Assembly: GCA_003184365.1 (NCBI GenBank) | Contig: NKYR01000040.1 | Location: 62,001-126,000, forward strand | Direction: 5' to 3' | DNA: 64,000 bases | DNA from: Evernia prunastri | Lineage: Eukaryota > Ascomycota > Lecanoromycetes > Lecanorales > Parmeliaceae | In this document: positions 32,913-42,946 of the stretch, piece after piece | How the letters are laid out: every line of letters begins with the position of its first letter | How positions within the stretch are numbered: the first letter of the stretch is position 1 | Translations under genes and position numbers: made by a program | The notes under the pieces: model-generated | The model's database searches: none | What the model was told of the DNA's origin: nothing | Seen by the model: the letters and a program-made list of their open reading frames with translations, nothing else

Positions 32913-35458
32913 CCTGTGTGTTGCTGCTTCTGAGATTTTCAATCGTTTGGCTTTTAGACAAAGAAGAATTTGGGTAGGAGACCGAGGGAGTTATATATCT
33001 GTGTCGCCATTCATCTACGGGTATTGCGGGCCAGCTTCATGGAGGTGGCTAGTCCAGGAGAGGCTGGTTAAAGGAAGAGGGTATATTCGGTCTGAAGAAT
33101 ATTTTGATCTAAAGAGACGCGTCGCTCCGTTATCCGGCGGGTCGAACCCACAAGCCACGGAATCCTCTCGCTCGAAGCCTTTGAGCGTACTTAGTCCCAG
33201 CAGAATTACTCTGGTGGCGATTATGATGTATGACTGCTCCAGTTTCCATAATGAACCACCCCGAATGAGGCCGAAGCTCCCTAGGCTAGATTTGGGATTA
33301 GCGTCATCTTACTAGTACCGGCACTGCGAACATGTAATTAAGGGAGTGGTGGCATGACTCGGAAAACATTCCCGCCGTGATGACCTCCGGTGTGTGGAGA
33401 TTAGAGTGGTGCACAAGACAGAAATCATCTGGAAAAAAGATGCAGCTAGCGCTTGAACGTTGATATCGCATCGTAATGTAAATGCTGTCCTCATTTTGCA
33501 TGGTTCGCGCATGGGCTTCTTGCAAATCGAGGAAATGCTCGTGAGATACCTTGGCTGGTATATTCATGTAGCATGTGACTTGCCGCTGTACCGTATCCTG
33601 AATATCTTTTTTCACCATTGGGTGGTCAGTTGCGGCCCAGTCTTAGTGCTCATGAACATGCGCTTACCAGTAGCTCTTTTTTGGTCAGAAGAAAGTGAAC
33701 CTCTAAAAGGGTGTAATCACAAGTCCTGATTCCCAATGTGCGAAAGGCTCGCCTTGCGGTTCCACAAAAATGACTACATCATTAGCCTCACCTGCGGATA
33801 TGTCTGGATGTTGCTCATGTACTCCTCCAAGTGAAATTCAGACCCGACCATGCCGCCAAGGAGGAGTAATTTTGACTTTAAAGAGATGATCTGGGAACAC
33901 CATCTCTCCTGTATATCTGATCTAGGGTTGATAATTTCAAGAATCATGAGTCATGGAATACTACACCACCGCGGAGCAGGCTCCGACGTTTCTATACACA
34001 AACTTCCCCAAATACCCTAAAAGGCCAGTTCCGGGCTCGGAAAAAGCAAAGAAAGCATGCACGGATAGAGATTTCCGATCTTTTACTTCCCGGATAGACG
34101 GGAAATGCGGGAAATTTTGAGAAAAGAAAAGAAAAAAGAAGAAGAAAGAAAGAAAAAAAGATATATCCAAAAGTGACCCCTGTACAAGCAGCAAGGTAGT
34201 TGGATATTCGATGATGTCCGATGAGCAGTCTACATACCAAAGCTGCTTCCAAGAGTCGGCCCCCGCAAAGCTAGCCGGATCGTCGGATTATGATGGGGTA
34301 GTCTGTTAAAAGATGGTGGTGTACATCTAGAAATAGTAAGTATACAGTATCGTAATCGTGAAGTCAGGGCCCCCAAGGGCTCCACATGAGTGGATAGTGA
34401 ACACATTGGTCGATTTGTTTTGACACACTTCATTCCTTACAACGCAGCTGAATATGGGTAAGGGCAAGTTGAAGAAGCGGCAAAGACGGCCCCGCAATTC
34501 TCTCATTGCCACTCACAATCGAATACATTCTGCTCGGCGCAATCAGTGTAATCAAAGTGCTCTGGACTTCAAACAGCGCAGGAGTTCCGTCTGCCCGAGT
34601 GGAAATGCATCAGTCTTAAGGCACCAGCGGAGAACGTGGAGATAATCAAGGATAGCGCTCAGCGCTTGCAGCCATCAGCGTCACACTGGCTCCATTTCTT
34701 GCCCTCATTCAATCGAGAGGTACGCAGACTGTAGATAGTGTGACCTCCATTAGTAGCATAACAGGCGAAAAATTATGCAAACTTAGGGTTGCTGGTGCCC
34801 ACAAGTTGATACGAAAGGCGGCGAGACAGCGAACTCAGGCGTGTAGTCACCATTGTTGGCTTGCATGAGTCATAAACGTTCTTACCTTAAGGACTTATCC
34901 GTCGGCTCATTTAACCTAATAGACTTCGAATCTTAATACCTAAATATTTTGTCTGCGAAATTGCGTTTTTAAGTTGGAAGGAAGGGCCGAAGTCATTGAC
35001 AGCTAAGCCTCATGTAGCAAGCTTAGCAGAGAGGTATCCTCCTCCTGCAGTGGCCTTTCATAGATTCTACATCTCTTGCTATTCGCACCAAGCACTGGTA
35101 CCATACTGGTACCATACTGACTCTGTTTCAAATAAGTCATATGGATGCGCGCAAATGCTCCCTTTGTCACGGAAGGGCGATAAGTATTTTGGTGTTGGCA
35201 TTAAATTTGATTTGACAGCAAGCCGGGCAATTTCGAGTAAATAAGAATGTCAGATACGCAAGTCTCGTGGCTATTTTTTTCTTCTGTTCTCACTCTCGAC
35301 GAGACGAAAGCGCACAGTCCTCACTGTGGGTGTTCCTTCGGACCGCTTTTCCTCAGACGCTTTACCTTGCTCGTTATCAACTTCGCATGTAATAATATAT
35401 AGAAAAAAAAAAAACATTCCCTGCCTCCTATTATACTCTCTTGGTCCAGTGCAGAGGC
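32913..35458. other. Intergenic between the metalloprotease copies
   Basis: No supported gene. There is a purine-rich run near 34115-34160 and a 12-base tandem duplication (TGGTACCATACTGGTACCATAC) near 35097-35120. Minus-strand frames at 33304-33618 and 33961-34252 have no recognisable feature. The last 150 bases are likely the promoter of copy B. Confidence 0.45.
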
Positions 35459-36775
35459 ATGTTGTCAAAGCTCAAGTCGCCAACAATCTGCTGGTCTCCG
35501 CTACTACCATTGCTTGTTCCAACATGCGTACACGCGTGGTATTTGCAACCGACCTGCAGTACGGTCCCGGGGTTCGTTCAAGCCGTCACCAATGCTTTCG
35601 CCTTTGCTGCTACGACGGTCAGCCTTTTCGACAAGCAAAATACCTACATCGTAAAGCTCGGCAGTCTGATCGCACCCGGAAGCCAAGCGAAGGAGCTCAT
35701 CGGTGATATTGACTCTGACAGAACTTGGGAGAGCACGACTGACAATACGTGTAGAGCATCATCGGGCCCTGGGTCCAATGAGTCTCCTGAGAGGGGCGGG
35801 AAACATTCGGCTCAAGGATGCAGGTCCGGGAGAAGTCGTATGTGGAGTCCATGTGTTTTTCGAAACAGCGATTGCTCGTTGAGCTCCTAACCTCGTCAAG
35901 ATCATTGTCTGCGGCTTTTCGAACGTGCAAGATGTAGTCAAGGACGGAGCGACAGAGCATCTTGATCCTGCAATGGATATGGCGGAACCGGAACATGATA
36001 TCTACCAGGGTTGCAAATACGGGCATCTGTCAGGGTACAGATATATAGGCGCTTATATGGCCAGCTTTGGAAAGGATCAAGCGCGTAGGTTCGGCCCTTC
36101 CAATTCCTGTCAGTGTGTCCCCATCTGCGCAGGAGCTGAGAGACTTTTGCAGAAGTGATGAGGTTCTGCCCTTCATTCCTATCGTACATTGCACAGTCCA
36201 AGTTCCAGGCTAGCAACCAAGTCAAACCTGAGTATTGTCTCCAATTTCATATGGGTTCTTCTTTTGCTCGTTTCCAAAGCTTATCATGCTCTCTACCTAG
36301 TTGGCTAGTCGATCTCCACCCTGATGTCACGAATACGCTGAGGTCGTACTACTCAACTCCTATGGATTTATACGCGCTCATGGAGCTTCCTATTGTACGT
36401 CTTCCGCTCCCCACTCATCCCTTCCTTATCCTACACTCAATTTCAGTCGCAACTCTCATCTTGAGGGCCCGGACTGCTCAGTGATGTCTCAATAATGGAT
36501 CATTGACTTCATGGGCGAAGTGCTAACAACCATAAACCATTCAGCTCCACGAGCTCCTGCATTCCTATGCAGCTGGTGATTTAGACGATCTGGAGCCGCC
36601 GACCGATCAACCCTGGGTGGGCAATAGGGGGTGGAAGTACGTACTATCGATAAAGGCTCACGCCGCAAGGAGTGCTGAAAGTGGTGCCATGTATGGTGTG
36701 GGCGGCTCTGCGATCTCACGGGGCTTGATGCCGCAAGAAGATGGATCCTTCGTGGCGATAGCGCCGCAGGTATAG
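35459..36775 (+). CDS. Secreted HExxH metalloprotease-like protein, copy B
   Basis: Six exons: 35459-35702, 35722-35837, 35901-36084, 36141-36231, 36301-36394 and 36545-36775 (960 bases, 319 residues). Exon 1 is exactly as long as in copy A (244 bases). The hydrophobic leader is PTICWSPLLPLLVPTCVHAW. The zinc motif HELLH (residues 245-249) is followed by SYAAGDLDDLE and then RSAESGAMYGVGGSAI, parallel to copy A. Introns 1-4 match copy A in place and phase. Copy A's GC-AG intron is absent here, and instead an intron falls directly before the residue preceding HELLH. Intron 1 is very short (19 bases, GTGATA...CAG); it is required by homology and phase, but its length is suspicious. Function as for copy A, inferred. 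Confidence 0.75.
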
Positions 36776-37883
36776 TGACCCGGATTCGTTCAGGGAAGTC
36801 AAATCGCCTCAGTTCAACGAGTTTGAGCTGGGATGAGAATACCTCTTTGTGGTCTGCCGCAATCTCGGCTCCGTGGTTCATAGATGATTTTGCATCATTC
36901 ATTCCCTCCATTTTATAGAATAGATAAACAAAGATCGACGATCACCAAAACGTGCAGAATGGCAAGCCTTGATAAGAAAACATGGATTTAGGGTTGAGCT
37001 GGCCTTGATCGACTGCGATCTGTCGCGACTCGTCTCTCAACAAAGTGGGAATGACCAATGGCCTCTGAAAGAATCCACGACAGAGCACTCCCTCCAAAGG
37101 CGACCATGGTCTGGAAGGACACTGTTTGCATCCGCTGCTTTCGTGAAGGCATCACATATTGGAAGAACATGGCATTTGCATGCGACCAAATAGAATTCTT
37201 ACACGAAAGCGAGACAGAAGGCTTAAAAAAGTCTACCTATCACTTCACGGTTCCACATGAAGATAGTGGAGACACATGAGCTAGCATAACATCTAAGCAA
37301 AGGAATGATGCGCGCCTGCTCATGTGCAGAAGGGGAAGTCTCCACTATGGCACAGAGACAAAAAATCAGTATTACTTTCTCTTCGCCGTCAACCTTTGAA
37401 ACCGGGATAATGGCATTGACTACTCGCTGCTATGATTGACTCCATGACAAGCTAAGGTCAAGTTAAATAGGGGAATTAAGGTAAGATATCGTACGGCTTC
37501 GGCGAGTAGGAAGTCCGGAAGCCTTTTCGCCAGTCACGTGCCACGCCACGCTAGAGTAGTAGACGCGCTAGTTGTTCCCCGCGTGCTCTAATCCTGCTAA
37601 CTGTTGAAATGCACGGACTGCAGTGCTGGAGCTTCACCTTTCGGATCACCAATCAGGCCACTCGGAATACAACAATCCTCTCCGTTCACAAGCCGTCGTC
37701 AACGGCCGTGTCCTAGTTCCAGGGCGTCATGTTGGCGCTAGAATTTGACCGAATGCTCCATAAGTCGGCCATGTCTCCCGCACTGTCTCCAAGTTTAGAG
37801 GGGAAGGGGATGTGGAGCATGCTACTATCCTCCATCGACGACCATCAAGTAACATTAGCTGAGCACATCATACAGCCAACGAC
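36776..37883. other. Intergenic, upstream of the P450 gene
   Basis: No supported gene. Short frames at 36969-37279 on both strands lack features. The stretch before 37884 is the likely P450 promoter. Confidence 0.5.
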
Positions 37884-39710
37884 ATGCAGTTCATGGAGCC
37901 GTTGGCTGCAAGTTACATTTTGAGAGCAGTGCTTGTGCTTCTCGCCGTGGCCATCGTACGGTTCTTCATTAGCCTCTATAATCATCGACGCGCTCTCGAT
38001 GGACTGGTGTGTCAATGGGAAACCCTCTGTACCCGACCCAAATACCTTACTGACACACCCCAGCCCAAGCCACCCTTCAGCTTCTGGTTCGGCCACATTC
38101 CCACCATAGGCAAGCTCATGGCAACCCTGCCTCCGAACTGTCATCCACAAATTATGATGCATCACCTTCGTACCAAATACAAACTCTCTCCAGTATTCTA
38201 CATTGATACTTGGCCTTTCAGCGACCCAATTTGCGCTATCGTCGACCCGGAAGTTGCATACCAAGTCACTGTGCAGACCTCGCTGCCGAAACACAAGATT
38301 GTTCCAGAGTCAATATGGCCTTTGACAGGCGAGAAGAACTTGGTTTCAATGGATGGGCCGGAACACAAGCGATGGAGGGCCATCTTCAACCCAGGCTTCT
38401 CTAGTGCTCATCTCATGACGCTTGTGGATGGGACCATAGATGATTCTATGATGTTGATGAATATTCTTGCGAGGCACGCTGAGGATCAGGATATCTTTTC
38501 GTTGGAAGAGACCACGACGAGAGCAACGATAGATATCATCGGCAGAGTGGTGCTGTGGGTGCAGTCGATCCATGAGGTCGGGAAAGAAGGCTGACTGTAA
38601 TGCAGAGACACGCAGATGCACGCCCAGACCTCTGAAAACGATCTCGTTCTCGCCTTCCGCAATCAGGTAACGTGGCTGTTGAAGAGCCATGAATTGAACC
38701 CCTTCGTGCTCTTCAACCTTATGCGGCCTATCATATTCCAGTACAACAAGTGGAGGATGGACAGGTTCATTGGGAGAAATCTGGAAGAGCGCTATAACTC
38801 CCGACGCGACCAAGAGGCTAGCAATAGCCGCATGACGAAGCGCAACAGATCAGTCATCGATCTAGCTTTCGACGCGTACCGCGAAGAAAGAGGTGCCAAG
38901 CATCAAAAGATCGGCATCGATGCTACTTTCAAGAGATTTGCCATCGATCAGGTCAAGACATTCATGTTTGCCGGTCACGACACTGTAAGCTCCACGATTT
39001 GCTATGCAGCATATGCGCTGTCAAACCATCCAGAGGCACTTCGCAAGGTCCGCCGAGAGTACGATGAGGTATTCGGAACAGACGTGGAGCAGACACCGTA
39101 TCTAATTAAAAGGGATCCCTACCTGATTAACAAGTTGCCTTACACTGTAGCCATCCTCAAGGAGACACTGCGGCTTTATGTTCCCGCGAGTAGTGTACGC
39201 AGGGGATCGCCTGGCTTTTTCCTGCACCATGATGGCAAACAGTACCCCACGGAAGGTATGTGCGCCCTTCTTTCTGTCAGGGCGTCGTCCATTGTCGTTG
39301 CCATCGCTAACCGCACAGCAGGCTTCATGGTCTGGCCTGTCTCGTACGCCTTGCATTGCTCCTCGGATCTTTGGCCCTCTCCCACGGCCTTCATTCCCGA
39401 ACGCTGGCTCGCCAAAGAAGGCGATCCGCTCTTCCCCATCAAAGGCGCATGGCGACCTTTCGAGTTTGGCCCAAGACACTGCATAGGTACCGAGCTTGCA
39501 ATGATAGAGATGAAGATCATGATGGCGCTTATGCTGCGGTCATTTGACTTGAAGGCTGCTTACGAGGAGTTAGATGCGAAGGATGCCAAGGACGGGGTGA
39601 AGATGGGATTGAGGACGACGCCGGATGGAGAGAGGGCTTATCAGACGAGGCTTGCGCTTGGGAAGCCAGTGGATGGGATGCCTGTGAGGGTGATGAAAAG
39701 GAATGTTTGA
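37884..39710 (+). CDS. Cytochrome P450 monooxygenase
   Basis: Four exons, 37884-38006, 38064-38554, 38606-39255 and 39322-39710 (1653 bases, 550 residues). The N-terminal membrane anchor is SYILRAVLVLLAVAIVRFFI, followed by a Pro-rich hinge (PKPPFSFWFGHIP). The K-helix ExxR is in KETLRL; the I-helix oxygen-binding motif is FAGHDTVSST (AGxDT type); a PERW motif precedes the heme loop FEFGPRHCIGTELA, with the heme-ligand cysteine at residue 475. It is a microsomal class II P450 using a separate CPR reductase. The N-terminal half (LPPNCHPQ, TTRATIDIIGRVVLDTQMH) resembles the CYP59/StcS-like group of secondary metabolism, a tentative guess. Intron 1 (57 bases) is a multiple of three and stop-free, so retention would also give an open frame. 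The last acceptor could be 39319 or 39322. Confidence 0.9.
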
Positions 39711-40153
39711 TAGCTATTTATCGAGATGCGAAGCCTCCTGAGCGATCATGTATAAACCGTCTTCCACACGAAAGCAATGCAACTGTACGGACTTTGCAAA
39801 GTCTAGCTGATATCATGATACGAGATATAATTTGTCGAGCGAAGGGGCTGTCCCAAAAATCATGTTCGTGATTTGCGATGGATTGAAAGAAAGGTAAGGA
39901 CCATGTGGTCTGGAGGTATTTAGTTTGTGTTAGGTTCGAATCCTAATGGCGCTGGTTCTAGTGGTGAAGTGGGCTTCTTATTTTCTGACCAATTACTTAG
40001 GGCGAAGAGCTGATCTGGGGACACGCGCTAACTTGATAGCTACAATAAGGCTGATGAACGGAATTTGTCAGCTTCTCTGCAACAATTTTCGTTCTCATGC
40101 CTTCTCTCGTCCATGAACAGATCCTAGGCCTCTGACCCACCACCTCACTGAGT
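39711..40153. other. Intergenic between the P450 and the regulator gene
   Basis: A 443-base spacer. A TTAGG-TTCGAAT-CCTAA stem-loop at 39930-39947 resembles a tRNA T-arm, but no full cloverleaf can be built around it. The rest is the presumed promoter of the zinc-cluster gene. Confidence 0.5.
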
Positions 40154-41859
40154 ATGGGCAGAGCGCATACGCACAGAGGCTGTTGGAACTGCAAACGCCT
40201 CAAGATTGGCTGCGATCTGAGCTTTCCCGCTTGCCAAAACTGCCTTCAATCAAAGAAGAAGTGTATGGGATACGGACTACGACTGTCATGGCCTCAAAAC
40301 TCAGACCGACGTAGGGCGATTGTCTTAGACCAGCAGACTCTTCCGGCTCAACAAAGTCTGTCCTTCCGTCGTCTACGTTTCCTCGGTACGACGACCTCGG
40401 ACCTTGATCTCCATGACGAGATCAGGCAAACTGGCGAATTCAGAGGACAAATTAATTCCGGGAGGTTAGGTCCACGGTCGGCTCACACTATATCTAAATC
40501 TATGAGTACGCCATGGGGAGTCCTTGTCGCAGGGGATCAGATGTTACTGTCATACTATGAGGGCGTATTGTCCCGAATGATAACCACGGTCGACGATGAT
40601 GGCAATGGCTTTCGTCACGTTTTGATCAAGATGGCGCTCTCTGATACTTCTGTATCTTCTGAAGCGGTCCTTCAAGGTATACTTGCTTTCTCCGCCTATC
40701 ATCTGTCTGGAAGTCAGGCGGGTATAAATCATAGCTTTGCTGCCATCAGCGCCCTCTCGGCCTCGATGCGGATTTCTACAGATCTCCGCGACAGATACTG
40801 TCAACTCGCTGCGAGCTTGGTCCTAACCACCTATGGAGTAAGCCTTCTTTGTTGCTTTACTAGACATTCACCTGCTAGAACCTTCGTCCGCTAAAAATCC
40901 TGAGATCATTCCTGGTTTGATATCTTTATGTACTAAGTCTAGTTAGGTTTTTAATACCGCTGAATCAAAGTGGACGACGTTCTTCTGTGGCGCAAAAACG
41001 ATTGCCAGATCCATCTTTGCCGGCTCCCAAAATTGCGAAGGAGAACTGGCGTTCCTACTTGACTGGGTGTACGGACAGGATGCTCTTAGCAAGTTCAGCT
41101 TGCTATTCTGGCCACAGAAGGACTTGGCGCAACGAAATTGTGAAAAAGATCCCTATCTTCTATCCAAAGTTGAAGACTCCCCTCATCGCAGTCTTGTAAG
41201 TCTGGTTCCAGTCTCAGCTCATGTGCATCGGCTTGTCTCCCATGAGAATCTGACGAAAATTGTAGATCGCGGGAGCTTTCGGCTGCTCGATTGAGTTGAT
41301 GAGCATAATATCAAGACTGAACGAGATGATGCCAATTGATGCTAATATGGAGCTTATTCCATCTCACAATGAGCTTCTTGTGAAACTCGAGAAGCGCCTT
41401 CGGTCCCTTCAACAACCTTTGACACCACAGAGTCCAATGTCGATCGTTAAGAATGAGTCTAGTGCTGCAGATACTGCCGAGTTCTACCGCATCGCAGCCC
41501 TAATCTTTCTTGAGCGAGCGTGCAGGAGGAGCCCAAGAGGCGCCCCTGAAATCGAGCACCTGGTCAACACCGGACTCGAAATCCTGCAAGGGCTCGAAGT
41601 CTGCGCAGTGATGTGGCCGTTATTTATCGTCGCATGTGAAGCGGAGACCGGTGAACAACGAATGGTCGTACTCACTGCCTTTGAGGCTTCCAGTCATCTT
41701 CGAAAGGCAGGAAACATATTGTGGGTCCAGGAACTCACCGAAGCCGTGTGGAAACAAGACGACCTCTTCACTTTTGCTAAAATCTCAAAAGCTGCGGTCC
41801 CATTGCTCAGATACGGATCTGTCATAAGTGCTAGCAGTCAACTACCCAATTTTACATGA
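40154..41859 (+). CDS. Zn2Cys6 (fungal zinc cluster) transcription factor
   Basis: Three exons, 40154-40837, 40947-41195 and 41266-41859, all joined in phase 0 (1527 bases, 508 residues). The binuclear zinc cluster is at the N-terminus: cysteines at residues 10, 13, 20, 27, 30 and 37 (C-x2-C-x6-C-x6-C-x2-C-x6-C) in RGCWNCKRLKIGCDLSFPAC. The rest matches the Fungal_trans_2 type of regulatory domain, with SSEAVLQGILAFSAYHL, SKWTTFFCGAKTIARS, a LLFWPQKDL block and a C-terminal helix set (MWPLFIVACEAETGEQRM). It is a nuclear DNA-binding regulator. Its position between a P450 and a dehydrogenase suggests it controls them (inference from location). It ends 25 bases from the convergent dehydrogenase gene. 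Confidence 0.9.
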
Positions 41860-41884
41860 CACGATATGTGACTCAAAACACTTT

Positions 41885-42946
41885 TCAAAGCCACTGCTTG
41901 TTGCCCAGATGCGAAACGAACGTCCCACCGTTGCTATTCTTGATACTGCTCTTTTCGAATAGCTTTAGCATAGTGTTCACAGAGTCCTGCGGCGTATCTG
42001 GAGCCTTGAAATGCGGTGCATAGGCCGCGAATTTGGCCCCCATATCTTGAAAGCCTTTCATTTCCTCCGCATTATCGGGATCTATGACATGTCAGACAGG
42101 TATCAACACCACTAGAAGTCTGTTCTTAAGTCACTCACTTGGCACATTTTCTCCCGTATCCACAAAGCCGGGGCTAATAGCCATGAACAAGATTCCCTCG
42201 CTCTTATAAAGCGCGTTGTATTTAGCAACGGCTACGTTGACAGCCCCTTTGCTGATGGAGTAAGGAGCGCCAATAGCGATGTCGACTTGGTTGATAAGAT
42301 CAACATCGGCCATACCAGTCGATAACGTGAAGACTTTCTTCTCTCGGCCTTTACGAAGGAGAGGGATGAATGCGTTGACGGTGTTGATCACGCCGATGAC
42401 GTTGACTTCGAAACTGCTCTGAAGGTCTTTGACGAGGGTCTGGGGATCATCGGCGCTTCAATATGATTGGCTGGTCAGTATCGCCTTATCTTCCGCAAAC
42501 GGAATGGGTCAACAATGGGTGCGCCGCATACTCACAAGTCGCCCAGTGTCCGGTAGCCACTAGTCCTTGAGACCAGGGCGGCATTGTTGATCAGGTAGTC
42601 CAGATCGCCTCCTGTCACTCGCGCAGTCTCTGATGCCGCTGACTGGAAGATGATCAGCCTACTGTTGCTGCTTTATCAGGCAGTCCTATTCCTACCTTGA
42701 GAGCTTTAAGATCCGTGATGTCCGCTTCCAGAAAAGTAAGACTTTTCGGCACTGCTTCTCGAAAAGCATTCTCCGCCGCCACTTTGTTACGAACAAGTCC
42801 GATGACCACGTTTTGGCTGTCGCTGGCGAGGGTGCGGACAAATTCAAGCTTTGCAGAGGAGCAACGTTAGTTGCACGTCTCGTTTAGGGAGACCAGAGAC
42901 CTACGCCGATGCCCCGCGAGGCTCCAGTCACGACGTATGAAGGCAT
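41885..42946 (-). CDS. NAD(P)-dependent short-chain dehydrogenase/reductase
   Basis: Five exons: 42946-42905, 42848-42696, 42642-42536, 42455-42139 and 42081-41885 (816 bases, 271 residues). A classical SDR: cofactor loop VTGASRGIG (residues 6-14) at the very N-terminus, ADITDL for the adenine pocket, DYLINNAA, catalytic Ser146 in FTLSTGMA, Tyr166 and Lys170 in APYSISKGAVNVAVA, and a SPGFVDTGE loop. The C-terminal GGTFVSHLGNKQWL end is of the fungal type in which a Ser-Asn-Gly-Gly-x-Phe strand closes the fold. The substrate is unknown. It is convergent with the Zn2Cys6 gene and close to the P450, so a shared oxidative pathway is plausible. Confidence 0.92.

Noticed and set aside
39850..39960. 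tRNA-like T-arm (TTAGG-TTCGAAT-CCTAA)
   Set aside because: Only the T-arm is convincing; the acceptor stem pairs at four of seven positions and no D-arm or anticodon arm fits.
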